Below are positions 7,766 through 15,052 of a stretch of 26,394 nucleotides of DNA, in pieces. The number at the start of each line of letters is the position of its first letter. Within the stretch, counting starts at the first letter, position 1. This DNA is from Mxb001 sp049431945 (GTDB lineage Bacteria; Actinomycetota; Actinomycetes; S36-B12). The stretch is from assembly GCA_049431945.1 (NCBI GenBank), contig JBMTDJ010000021.1, positions 1 to 26,394 of the forward strand. The letters run 5' to 3'. The notes under the pieces were generated by a model, which did not search any database, was not told where the DNA came from, and saw nothing but the letters and a program-made list of their open reading frames with translations. The position numbers and the translations under genes are program-made.

Positions 7766-7852
7766 CCCTAGGGTGGCGACGCCGCCCCCTAGGGGGCAGA
7801 CCCCCGCCAGGGGGCCGCGTGAGGCAGGTCTCACGTGGACGAGACGAGGAGG
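7766..7852 (+). promoter_or_regulatory. Structured leader of the DUF5679 gene
   Basis: Three symmetric blocks follow each other: CCCTAGGG (7766-7773), GCCCCCTAGGGGGC (7784-7797) and CCCCCGCCAGGGGG (7801-7814). Next, CGTGAG at 7818-7823 can pair with CTCACG at 7830-7835, while GTCTC at 7828-7832 can pair with GAGAC at 7841-7845. These two hairpins share 7830-7832 and cannot coexist. The second ends 1 nt before the Shine-Dalgarno AGGAGG (7847-7852), so the choice between them could alter ribosome access. This is inferred from base pairing only; I recognise no known riboswitch core. Confidence 0.4.
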
Positions 7853-7859
7853 ACGGCCC

Positions 7860-8015
7860 ATGGCCGAGTCGTACACGGGTGAGGCGTACTGCGTGAAGTG
7901 CAAGGAGAAGCGCGAGTTCACCGGCAACGTCGAGGAGACGAATGGCCGGCGTTTCGCCAAGGGCATCTGCCCGGTCTGCGGCACCAAGGTGACCCGCATC
8001 CTGGGCAAGGCCTGA
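7860..8015 (+). CDS. DUF5679 small zinc-ribbon protein
   Basis: A 51-residue protein with two paired-cysteine knuckles, CVKC near residues 11-14 and CPVC near residues 37-40, that should bind one zinc ion. Between them is a charged segment with KREFTGNVEETNGRRFAKG. This is the typical size and layout of actinobacterial DUF5679 proteins, whose role is unknown; similarity to zinc ribbons in nucleic-acid-binding and protein-protein adaptors is only suggestive. The ATG at 7860 is set by a perfect AGGAGG seven bases upstream, the strongest ribosome binding site in the window, which suggests high expression. It is preceded by a long structured leader and followed after 34 bp by the M20 gene on the same strand. 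Confidence 0.88.
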   Translation: MAESYTGEAYCVKCKEKREFTGNVEETNGRRFAKGICPVCGTKVTRILGKA

Positions 8016-8049
8016 CCCGCCCCATAGGGGCGGCATCGCCGCGGGATCA

Positions 8050-9324
8050 ATGGTGAACATCGATCCAAGCGGCACCGCACACGTCATCGACGGCGTCGAC
8101 GGCCCTGGGCTCGTCGGCGCCGTCGAGCGTCTCGTGGCACTTCCCTCCCTCGGGGGCACCGATGCCGAGATTGATGCCCAGGATGCGATGGCCCGCGAGT
8201 GGGCCGCACTCGGCCTGGAGGTCGACACCTGGGAGATCGATGTCGACGCGATGTCAGCCGAGCCGGATTTCCCGGGCATGGAGGTCGCGAGGTCCTCGGC
8301 CCTCGGGGTGACAGCGCGCATCCCGGGCGCGGGCACGGGCCCCACGCTTCTCCTTCTCGGACACACCGATGTCGTCCCGCCCGGTGACCTCGCATCGTGG
8401 TCGGGTAATCCCTTCCGTCCGCGTATCACCGGTGACCGTCTCATCGGACGAGGTGCCTGCGACATGAAGGCGGGGACCGCGGCGATCACCTACGCAGCCA
8501 AAGCCATCCTTGCCAGCCGGACGCGCCTTGCAGGCGATGTCATCCTCGCGGCCGTGTCGGGCGAAGAGGACGGTGGCCTGGGCACGTACGCGATGCTCAA
8601 ACATGGGATCACCGCGGACGCCTGCGTGCTCCCCGAGCCCACCAGTTTGGATCTCGTGCCCGCCAACGGTGGCGCCCTCACCTTCCGCCTGCGCATCCAC
8701 GGCCGAGCAACCCACGCTTCGCGCCGCACCGAGGGAGTGAGCGCGCTCGACAAACTCCTTCCCGTCCTCGAGGAACTCCGGCGGCTGGAGATACGCCGCA
8801 ACGAGCACGTCGACCCGCTGATGCAGCGTTGGCCGATCGCCTACCCACTGTCCATCGGCACGGTGCAGTCCGGCGACTGGGCATCGACGGTCCCCGACCT
8901 CCTCATCGCGGAGGGTCGACTCGGAGTCGCGCTGGGTGAGACGCCGGCGCAAGCGCGCGCGGATCTCGAGCAGGCACTCGCCTCCCTGTGCGACCACGAT
9001 CCATGGTTCGACGAGCATCCGGTCGACGTCGAGTGGTGGGGCGGGCAGTTCGCATCCGGTCGCACGGACCCGAACCACCCGCTCGTCCAGGACCTCGGCG
9101 CGACAGCAACTCGAGTCCTCGGTCGCCGTCCCGACGTCTATGCCGCGCCGTACGGCTCTGACCTTCGCCTGCTGGTCGGCGCCGGGATCCCCACCGTCCA
9201 CTTCGGTCCGGGAGAGAGCGCTGCGGCACATGCTCCGGCCGAGTGGGTCGACCTCCGCGAGACCGTGGCATGCGCTCAGATCCTCGCGGCGTACGCGCTG
9301 GAATTCTGCGGCGTCGCAGACTGA
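8050..9324 (+). CDS. M20 family metallohydrolase (ArgE/DapE-like deacylase)
   Basis: A 424-residue di-zinc hydrolase of the M20 family, which removes acyl groups from amino acids or cleaves small peptides in the cytoplasm. The metal and catalytic residues are all visible: His105 in LLGHTDVVPPGD, Asp138 in GRGACDMKAG, Glu172-Glu173 in SGEEDGG, Glu196 in LPEPT, and His394 in AAAHAPAEWV. The lid/dimerisation domain lies between about 205 and 320 (FRLRIHGRATHAS). The sequence does not tell acetylornithine deacetylase, succinyl-diaminopimelate desuccinylase and other members apart, and the distant argG is not enough to decide. The start ATG at 8050 has only a weak upstream GGGAT; GTG at 8053 is an alternative. 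It probably shares transcription with the DUF5679 gene. Confidence 0.92.
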   Translation: MVNIDPSGTAHVIDGVDGPGLVGAVERLVALPSLGGTDAEIDAQDAMAREWAALGLEVDTWEIDVDAMSAEPDFPGMEVARSSALGVTARIPGAGTGPTLLLLGHTDVVPPGDLASWSGNPFRPRITGDRLIGRGACDMKAGTAAITYAAKAILASRTRLAGDVILAAVSGEEDGGLGTYAMLKHGITADACVLPEPTSLDLVPANGGALTFRLRIHGRATHASRRTEGVSALDKLLPVLEELRRLEIRRNEHVDPLMQRWPIAYPLSIGTVQSGDWASTVPDLLIAEGRLGVALGETPAQARADLEQALASLCDHDPWFDEHPVDVEWWGGQFASGRTDPNHPLVQDLGATATRVLGRRPDVYAAPYGSDLRLLVGAGIPTVHFGPGESAAAHAPAEWVDLRETVACAQILAAYALEFCGVAD

Positions 9325-9414
9325 AGCGCCCAGCGGTGCAGGCTCGCTTCGGCTACGCAGGACGTGTCGCCGCGGTCCTGTGGACGACCAACGTCACACG
9401 TCAGCGGATCGTGC

Positions 9415-9420
9415 GACGCT
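9415..9420 (+). promoter_or_regulatory. Weak -10-like element before ThiF-like gene
   Basis: GACGCT ends exactly 6 nt before the ATG at 9427. It keeps the A and final T of TANNNT but not the first T. On its own this is weak; the spacing matches the stronger leaderless elements in the window and there is no good Shine-Dalgarno. Confidence 0.25.
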
Positions 9421-9426
9421 CCCCGC

Positions 9427-10404
9427 ATGCCGGAGATGCCGAACCGACCCTGGTCCCGATCTGATGTCCCGCTCGTATGGCGCTCGGACACATGCGTGGA
9501 GATGGGCTGGCCACCTCGCCGGATCCGGGTCGAGGACATCGATCGCCCGCACGTGGCGTGGCTGCTCTCCCTGCGCGGTGAGCGCACGCTGACCGAGGCG
9601 CTGGAGGCTGGATCGCTCGACGGCCTCTGCTCTCGCACGATGCGCAGGCTTGTCCGCATGGGAGTCCAGACCGGTCTCATCGATGACGCGTCCGCAGCCC
9701 CCGAGGCGCTGCGGGACGCTCCCCATGGGATGCGCGAGACACTGTCGGCCAACCTCGCCCTCGCCCGACAGGTGCACGGCCCAGGCGCGCGGACGGCTTT
9801 CGACAGACGTCTGGCCGCCGAGGTTGCAGTCCGGGGCGACAACACCCTTGCCGACACGGTCGTCATGGTCCTTGCGGCCTCGGGAGTCGGCGAGGTCACC
9901 CGGAGCGCGTTACGAACTTCCGGATCCCGGCGCATGCGCCGTTCCAGCGCGCAGCGCGTATGCGAGGTGCTGTGCGATGCCGGGCATCCCGACGCGGCCT
10001 CGCATCCCGATGCCATGGCACTGGACATTCCCCATCTCGCCGCGACCGTGGTCGGTCCGCGAGCAGTCGTGGGGCCCCTCGTCATCCCGGGGCGTACGTC
10101 GTGCCTGCGGTGCCGCGACCTGCACCTCACGGACGCCGACTCGACCTGGCCTCGCGCTGCCGTGCAGTGGTCCGCCCGAAGGCCAGTGGGCATGAGCCCT
10201 GGCCTCGCGCACCTTGCCGGCTCCTGGGCAGCACTCCACGTCCTCGCTCTCATCGACGCGGGACCCCGCGACGTCTCGGCCCCGACGCTCGACGGCGCCC
10301 TGATCATCACCCTTCCGCACACCGGGCCGGTTCTCGAGGCGCGACCGGCCCATCCCCTGTGCGGCTGCCGGTGGCCGCGCACCGGACGGGGGATCAGCGC
10401 CTGA
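9427..10404 (+). CDS. Degenerate E1/ThiF-like protein, RiPP cyclodehydratase-partner type
   Basis: A 325-residue protein. The N-terminal part (about 14-90) reads like a winged-helix, PqqD-like peptide-binding domain: LVWRSDTCVEMG, then a helix-rich segment ending RRLVRMGVQTGLID. The C-terminal half has an E1-like core with a zinc site made of CLRC (Cys226, Cys229) and CGC (Cys312, Cys314). The usual GxGxxG nucleotide loop is not recognisable; the closest is AASGVGE at 150-156. This layout matches proteins named TOMM leader-peptide-binding protein or ThiF-like in actinobacteria, often next to uvrD2. No YcaO cyclodehydratase, dehydrogenase or precursor peptide is in the window. The start at 9427 is preferred over 9364 because the extra residues look non-native and a -10-like hexamer lies 6 nt upstream. 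Its stop abuts that of uvrD2. Function unknown. Confidence 0.75.
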   Translation: MPEMPNRPWSRSDVPLVWRSDTCVEMGWPPRRIRVEDIDRPHVAWLLSLRGERTLTEALEAGSLDGLCSRTMRRLVRMGVQTGLIDDASAAPEALRDAPHGMRETLSANLALARQVHGPGARTAFDRRLAAEVAVRGDNTLADTVVMVLAASGVGEVTRSALRTSGSRRMRRSSAQRVCEVLCDAGHPDAASHPDAMALDIPHLAATVVGPRAVVGPLVIPGRTSCLRCRDLHLTDADSTWPRAAVQWSARRPVGMSPGLAHLAGSWAALHVLALIDAGPRDVSAPTLDGALIITLPHTGPVLEARPAHPLCGCRWPRTGRGISA

Positions 10405-12486
10405 TCATGCGGGATCCCCGCCGCTGCTGCGGGCCGCATCGAAGAGCGCAAGAAGCGCCTCGCCGTAGCGCTCCACCTTGTCCGGGCCGATCCCGCTGAT
10501 CGCGAGGAGTTCGTCGGGATCGCGGGGCAAGGATTCGGCGAGTGCCTCCATCGTCGCGTCCGTGAAGATCACATAGGCAGGCACCTCACGCTCGCGCGCG
10601 CGCTCCAGACGCCAGGCACGCAAGGCCTCGACGGTGACCTCGCTCGCGGTCGGCGGGCAGGTGCGGCAGCGCATGCGCGCGCGTTCGGCACCGGTCACGA
10701 GGCTGCGCCCGCACGAGCGGCATGCTGCGGGACCGCTCCGCGATGGCGATCGTCGCCCTCGACCGCGCCGCACACTCGCCCGCGCCCCCTCGCCTGCCTC
10801 CGGCTGCGATGACGCGAAGGCATCGAGGAACCTGCTCGGCTGCCGCGTCGCCCGACCCCCAGGCTGCCGCGCCCGCGACCAGGTGAGCAGCAGGTGGCGC
10901 TTGGCCCGCGTCACCGCGACGTAGAACAGTCGTCTCTCCTCGGCAATCGCCGATGGGGAGACCGACTGGGAATGGGGCAGGGACCCCTCGACGCATCCGG
11001 CGACGATGACTGCCTCCCACTCCAAGCCCTTGGCTGCGTGGATGGTCGACAGCGTGACACCGCGTGCGGCCGGAGCGTGCTGTGCAGCCGCGCGACGATC
11101 GAGCTCGTCGACCAGTGTCACCAGGTCGCCTCCCCCTGCCCCATGCGCGGACGCGAGGTCGACGATCGACGCGAGTGATTCCCACTTCTCGCGCACGGCA
11201 CCGGATGTGCGCGGCGGCTCCGGCGTCCAGCCCATGACGCTGAGGATCGACCCCACCTGCTCGGCGAGGTCGGCGCCCGGAGCCTCGCCGCCCCGCGCGG
11301 CCCCGCGGATGCGGGTGATGGCTTCACGCACTTCGCGGCGCTCGAAGAATCTCTCACCTCCGCGCAAGACGAGCGGGATGCCGAGCGCGGACAGAGCATC
11401 CTCAAAGGCGGGCATCAGGGCGTTGATGCGCACGAGGATGGCGATGTCTTCAGGCGCGAGGCCTTCGGCGATGAAGACCGCTACCTGCGAGGCGACCGCC
11501 GCCGCCTCGGCCACCTCATCGTCGAAGTCGCGCAAGGCTGGCTCAGGGCCCGGTCCGCATTCGGAGACAAGGCGAACAGCATCGGGCTGAGCTGTGCCGA
11601 TGACGGTGTTGGCCAGGGCGACGATGGGCTGGGTGCTGCGATAGTCGCGAACCAGCCGGACCTGGGTTGCGCCCGGGAAACGACGGGGGAATTCGCGTAG
11701 GAACCTGTCGGTGGCCCCGGCGAAGGAGTAGATCGTCTGGGACGCATCGCCCACGACGCACAGGTCCGCACGCTCGCCGAGCCACGACTCGAGCAGGCGG
11801 TGCTGGAGGGGACTGACGTCTTGGAATTCGTCGACCGTGAACCACCGATAGGCAGAGCGCACCTCATCGAGGACGTCGGGCCGATCATCGAGCATTGCCA
11901 CGGTCATGAGAAGGACGTCATCGAAGTCCATGATGTGACGATCCGCCTTGATGTCGTCGTACGCCGAATAGACACGGGCAACTTCGGCGAGTCCGAGTGG
12001 CGGAGTGCGATCGGTGGCCTCGACGGCATAGCGATCCGCGTCGAAGCCGACTTGCTTCGCCCAGGCGATCTCGGCAATGAGGTCGCGCACGGCTGCCGCG
12101 TCGACAGTGAGGCCGCACCGCGACGCGGCCTCCGCGACGACCGGTGCCACGCGCGACACGACGTCGTAGGGCTGGCCTCCGATCGCTCGCGGCCAGAAGT
12201 GACGCAGTTGCCGCAGCGCCGCCGAGTGGAATGTGCGGACCTGCATGCCTTCGACTCCCAGGCGTAGCAGTCGCTCGCGCATCTCGCCGGCAGCGCGCGT
12301 GGTGAAGGTGACAGCGAGTCCCCGTCGCGGATCATGGACGCCGAGACGGGTCGCATGGGCAATCCGATAGGTCACCGCTCGCGTCTTGCCGGTGCCGGCC
12401 CCGGCCCACACCACCACCGGGCCCTCAACGGACTCGGCAACGGCGCGCTGCTCCGGGTCGAGCGCGTCGAGCAGATCGGCCTCCAC
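10405..12486 (-). CDS. uvrD2: UvrD2-type superfamily 1 DNA helicase with tetracysteine and HRDC domain
   Basis: A 693-residue ATP-dependent 3'-5' helicase acting in DNA repair and maintenance. Motif I GAGTGKT is at about 29-35, followed by FTTRAAGEM (Ia), VDEFQD (II), VGDASQTIYSFAGA (III), RDYRSTQ (IV), STIHAAKGLEWE (V) and VAVTRAK (VI). After the motor comes a tetracysteine module, CRSC-14 residues-CRTC, and a C-terminal HRDC domain (about 615-685). This order is that of mycobacterial UvrD2 (about 700 residues). The frame stays open to 12615, but those residues overlap the divergent mycoredoxin gene and look non-native. GTG at 12486, giving VEADLLDALDPEQR, is the better start; GTG at 12528 is possible. 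It ends back-to-back with the ThiF-like gene. Confidence 0.93.
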   Translation of the reverse strand: MEADLLDALDPEQRAVAESVEGPVVVWAGAGTGKTRAVTYRIAHATRLGVHDPRRGLAVTFTTRAAGEMRERLLRLGVEGMQVRTFHSAALRQLRHFWPRAIGGQPYDVVSRVAPVVAEAASRCGLTVDAAAVRDLIAEIAWAKQVGFDADRYAVEATDRTPPLGLAEVARVYSAYDDIKADRHIMDFDDVLLMTVAMLDDRPDVLDEVRSAYRWFTVDEFQDVSPLQHRLLESWLGERADLCVVGDASQTIYSFAGATDRFLREFPRRFPGATQVRLVRDYRSTQPIVALANTVIGTAQPDAVRLVSECGPGPEPALRDFDDEVAEAAAVASQVAVFIAEGLAPEDIAILVRINALMPAFEDALSALGIPLVLRGGERFFERREVREAITRIRGAARGGEAPGADLAEQVGSILSVMGWTPEPPRTSGAVREKWESLASIVDLASAHGAGGGDLVTLVDELDRRAAAQHAPAARGVTLSTIHAAKGLEWEAVIVAGCVEGSLPHSQSVSPSAIAEERRLFYVAVTRAKRHLLLTWSRARQPGGRATRQPSRFLDAFASSQPEAGEGARASVRRGRGRRSPSRSGPAACRSCGRSLVTGAERARMRCRTCPPTASEVTVEALRAWRLERAREREVPAYVIFTDATMEALAESLPRDPDELLAISGIGPDKVERYGEALLALFDAARSSGGDPA

Positions 12487-12492
12487 GGCGAC

Positions 12493-12498
12493 ATCGTT
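12493..12498 (-). promoter_or_regulatory. Weak -10-like element before uvrD2
   Basis: On the minus strand AACGAT ends 6 nt before the GTG at 12486. It shares the A and final T of TANNNT and gives modest support for that start codon over 12528. Confidence 0.25.
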
Positions 12499-12558
12499 GC
12501 ATCGGGGTACGACGAGCCCCGGCCCCACCTTGCCTTTGCCGAATGGCGAACGGCGCGA

Positions 12559-12564
12559 GAGGAT
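12559..12564 (+). promoter_or_regulatory. Weak -10-like element before mycoredoxin gene
   Basis: GAGGAT is followed by six C residues and the ATG at 12571. It differs from TANNNT only at the first base. The GAGAGG overlapping it could instead act as a Shine-Dalgarno, so the two readings compete. Confidence 0.3.
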
Positions 12565-12570
12565 CCCCCC

Positions 12571-12807
12571 ATGCCGATCACGATGTACACCACCGCCTGG
12601 TGCGGCTTCTGCCATCGACTCAAGGCGCAGTTGGGTCGCGAGGGCATCGAGGTGACCGAGGTCGACATCGAGGCGGACCCTGATGCGGCCGCCTTCGTCG
12701 AGGGAGTCAACGGAGGCAACCAGACGGTACCCACCCTGCTCTTCGACGACGGCACGACGATGACAAACCCGTCACTGCGCCAGGTCAAGGACAAGGTCGG
12801 CGCCTAG
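12571..12807 (+). CDS. mrx1: Mycoredoxin (glutaredoxin-like, mycothiol-dependent)
   Basis: A 78-residue thioredoxin-fold protein that reduces mixed disulfides between proteins and mycothiol, the actinobacterial low-molecular-weight thiol. The active site is Cys11-Gly-Phe-Cys14 in TTAWCGFCHRLK, with the cis-proline loop TVP at 52-54 and a following DGTTMTNPS segment typical of the family. Mycobacterial Mrx1 has CGYC at the same place. The size is normal for the family. It is divergent from uvrD2 with 84 bp between the start codons, the same pairing as Rv3198A/Rv3198c in M. tuberculosis. It converges on nudC with 17 bp between the stops. No mycothiol synthesis gene is in the window, so mycothiol use is inferred from the family. 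Confidence 0.93.
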   Translation: MPITMYTTAWCGFCHRLKAQLGREGIEVTEVDIEADPDAAAFVEGVNGGNQTVPTLLFDDGTTMTNPSLRQVKDKVGA

Positions 12808-12824
12808 TCCGCGCTCGGGCGGTC

Positions 12825-13739
12825 CTAGGGCCGGATCCAGTCGCCGCGCAGCGGCTGGCCGTACCAGCGCTCGATCAGTCGCCGCGCAATGGACACCGCA
12901 GGGGGCAGGGCCACCGACCCCTCGTCGCAAGCGCTCGCGAGCTCATCGCGCGTGAACCACCGCGCCTCGACGATCTCCTCGCCATCGACGGCGATGTCCG
13001 TGCCCGTCGCCCAGGCGTGGTAGCCGAGCATGAGGGAGCACGGGAAGGGCCACGGCTGGCTGCCGAGGTAGGCCATCTCATCGACGACGACACCCGACTC
13101 CTCGAGGACTTCCCTGTACACAGCTGCCTCGGCCGACTCACCCGGCTCGACGAAGCCGGCCAGGGTCGAGAACCATGTGGGCTGCCATCGACCCTGCCTC
13201 CCGAGGAGCGCTCGATCATCGGCGTCGATGACCAGGACGATGACAGCCGGGTCCGTCCGGGGATAGTGCTCGCTTCCGTCGCCCACGCATCGACGGATCC
13301 AGCCGGCCTGGTCAGGGCGAGTCCGATCTCCGCAGCGAGGGCAGCGCGGGTGGGCGCGATGCCAATTGTCGAGGGCGATGGCCGTCGTGGCCAGCGCCAC
13401 GTCATCGCTGGCGAGTTCCGCACCGACATCGCGCAGGCCTGCACCACGCCCGGTCACCGGCATGCGCACGGCGAACCATGTCACTCCGCTCGAATCAGTG
13501 CCCAGGAGCATGCGTTCCGCGTCGTCGGGGACGTTGGACGTCGTCAAGCCGCGCACACGGCGACCCGACTCGTCCACGGGCACAACGCCGTCGTCAACGG
13601 GTAGCGCACGGGTCGTGGGATCCGCCCACGCCCGGGCGAGCCACTGCGCGTCCGAACGGAACTCCGCGCGCCGCTCGATTCCTCCGCGAGCAAGCGAGAG
13701 GTCTGCCAGGAGGGCGCGATCGACTGCTCGCTGCGGCAT
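12825..13739 (-). CDS. nudC: NAD(H) pyrophosphatase / NAD-decapping Nudix enzyme NudC
   Basis: A 304-residue Nudix enzyme that splits NAD(H) to NMN(H) and AMP and, in characterised members, removes NAD caps from RNA. The Nudix box GFVEPGESAEAAVYREVLEE starts at Gly195, and the NudC-specific SQPWPFP motif is at 227-233. The zinc-ribbon region has CPRC (133, 136) and Cys151, but where a fourth cysteine is expected there is Asp154 (RRCVGDGSEHYPRTDP). I recall CxxDGSEH in other actinobacterial NudC proteins, so this is probably lineage-typical rather than damage. The ATG at 13739 has no Shine-Dalgarno, and TACCCT lies 6 nt upstream. It is divergent from the acyltransferase gene across 65 bp. Confidence 0.94.
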   Translation of the reverse strand: MPQRAVDRALLADLSLARGGIERRAEFRSDAQWLARAWADPTTRALPVDDGVVPVDESGRRVRGLTTSNVPDDAERMLLGTDSSGVTWFAVRMPVTGRGAGLRDVGAELASDDVALATTAIALDNWHRAHPRCPRCGDRTRPDQAGWIRRCVGDGSEHYPRTDPAVIVLVIDADDRALLGRQGRWQPTWFSTLAGFVEPGESAEAAVYREVLEESGVVVDEMAYLGSQPWPFPCSLMLGYHAWATGTDIAVDGEEIVEARWFTRDELASACDEGSVALPPAVSIARRLIERWYGQPLRGDWIRP

Positions 13740-13745
13740 GGCCCG

Positions 13746-13751
13746 AGGGTA
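13746..13751 (-). promoter_or_regulatory. Candidate -10 element of leaderless nudC
   Basis: On the minus strand TACCCT lies exactly 6 nt before the nudC ATG. It fits TANNNT with the transcript beginning at the start codon. There is no recognisable -35 sequence and no Shine-Dalgarno. Confidence 0.5.
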
Positions 13752-13804
13752 GTCGGCGTCGCGCGTGCGACGATGGGGCCCGGGCGGCGACAGGAGAGGC
13801 GGGC

Positions 13805-15052
13805 ATGGCGGTCTTCATCCGGCAATTGACCGGCATTCGCTTCGTCGCAGCCTTCTGGGTGCTCCTCTACCACCTGCAAGATCCGCTGGATCGGATCGGC
13901 CTCATGGACATCCCGGTCTTCAGCGAGGTCGTGCGCGTCGGGCGCCTTGGCGTAGACCTCTTCTTCGCCCTGTCCGGGTTCATCATCACCCACACCTACC
14001 TCAGTCGCATGGGATCCCGCCTCGCCGTCGGCGCGGCCGCCAGCTTCTGGTGGCTCCGGCTCGCCCGCATCTATCCGGTCCACTTGGTCATGCTCAATGT
14101 CGCGGGCATCGCCGTTGTCGCCCAGGCGTGGATCACCGGAGTCCAGAAGGAACGGGCCTGGCTCAACCCCTGGGACTACGTGAGCAATCTGCTCCTCATC
14201 CAGGAGTGGGGGCCGCACCCTGAGCGTGGCTGGAATGTCGTCGCGTGGTCGCTGTCGATGGAATGGCTGGCCTACCTCGTCTTCCCCCTGCTCGTGCTGC
14301 TCCTCTACGCGCTGCATCGGCGCGTGCCCACGTGGGTTCTTGTCGTTGCCTGGTGGGTTGCCCTCGCTCCGCTTCTGTGGCGCGGCAGCCTCACGATCGA
14401 TCCCTACTACACCGACCTGTGGGGCTCGGTCATCCGCGTCCTCACGGAGTTCACAGCCGGCGCCATCACCTACCTCATCGTCCTGCGGCTCATCCCCACG
14501 GGAGCCAGCGATCCCACTCCTCGCGTCGAACGCGGTGCGACCATCGTGTCGATCCTCATGCCGCTGCTCGTCGTCGCCGGGGCGGTCTTCCTCGGCACGT
14601 GGACGACTGCGCAGTCCCCCATCACCTTGAACGACCCCGACGCTGAGCCACTGCCTCCCTACTTCCATCTCTGGCTGGTGCCACCGCTCATCGTCTGGAT
14701 CGGCGCGCTCGCTCTCTCGCGGCGTGGCCAGGCACGATGGCTCGGCACCGACACCCTCATCCTCGGCGGTGTCGTCTCCTACTCGCTCTACATGACTCAC
14801 CTGGTGTGGTTCGGTGTCTGGCGGGCCGGGATGAACGCCGTGGGGATCGAATCCGGCCCGCTCTACGCGGTGTCGGTCCTCCTGGCGATCGCCGGCGCAT
14901 TCATCATCGCCTGGCTGATGTGGCGGATCGTGGAAGAGCCCTGCCGTCGATGGATGCGCAAACTTGCCGGTGTGCGCGCGGTTGCTCCCGAGGAGACGAC
15001 GGCGGACCCGGAGGCACGCGCCGTCACGGACAAAGAGGGCCCTCGCCCCTGA
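13805..15052 (+). CDS. Acyltransferase family 3 membrane protein (OafA-like)
   Basis: A 415-residue polytopic membrane protein with about ten hydrophobic helices, of the family that acetylates or acylates sugars, glycolipids or other envelope molecules. The family marks are the N-terminal RQLTGIRFVAAFWVLLYHL with the likely catalytic His23, the FFALSGFIITHTY segment, YSLYMTHL in a late helix, and a C-terminal VEEPCRRWMRK boundary. A charged tail of about 25 residues follows. The start at 13805 is set by AGGAGAGG just upstream. The substrate is unknown. It sits between nudC and adnB, where I recall a different membrane protein (Rv3200c) in mycobacteria, so it may be a lineage-specific insertion. 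Its last 29 bases overlap the convergent end of adnB. Confidence 0.9.
   Translation: MAVFIRQLTGIRFVAAFWVLLYHLQDPLDRIGLMDIPVFSEVVRVGRLGVDLFFALSGFIITHTYLSRMGSRLAVGAAASFWWLRLARIYPVHLVMLNVAGIAVVAQAWITGVQKERAWLNPWDYVSNLLLIQEWGPHPERGWNVVAWSLSMEWLAYLVFPLLVLLLYALHRRVPTWVLVVAWWVALAPLLWRGSLTIDPYYTDLWGSVIRVLTEFTAGAITYLIVLRLIPTGASDPTPRVERGATIVSILMPLLVVAGAVFLGTWTTAQSPITLNDPDAEPLPPYFHLWLVPPLIVWIGALALSRRGQARWLGTDTLILGGVVSYSLYMTHLVWFGVWRAGMNAVGIESGPLYAVSVLLAIAGAFIIAWLMWRIVEEPCRRWMRKLAGVRAVAPEETTADPEARAVTDKEGPRP

Larger units (their letters stand above)
7325..7859. other. 535-bp intergenic region dense in symmetric elements
   Basis: This is the only gap over 300 bp in the window; the next longest is 168 bp. 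I find no credible gene in it. From left to right it holds: interleaved inverted repeats (7330-7406); five phased TGGGGA repeats (7453-7526); TCCAC/GTGGA (7577-7591) next to the palindrome GGGAACTTCCC (7592-7602); a 6-bp hairpin with a GTGA tetraloop (7652-7667); the only AT-leaning stretch (about 7674-7712), with TTGACC at 7678-7683 but no well-spaced -10; three C/G-block palindromes (7766-7814); and two overlapping hairpins next to the Shine-Dalgarno of the DUF5679 gene (7818-7852). It could hold a promoter with a long leader, a small RNA, or both. Confidence 0.7.

Noticed and set aside
7510..7896. 128-codon plus-strand frame in the long intergenic region
   Set aside because: It runs into the DUF5679 gene in another frame, has no Shine-Dalgarno and a Pro/Arg/Trp-biased composition without motifs.
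7437..8489. 350-codon minus-strand frame over the intergenic region
   Set aside because: It is antisense to both DUF5679 and M20 genes and lacks any family signature.
9358..9380. Terminator CAGGAC/GTCCTG between M20 and the ThiF-like gene
   Set aside because: It is only a 6-bp stem with an 11-nt loop and no T-run, which is within chance expectation for this base composition.
12487..12615. Longer N-terminus for UvrD2
   Set aside because: It would overlap the mycoredoxin gene start on the other strand and adds residues absent from UvrD2; GTG 12486 gives the expected N-terminus and length.
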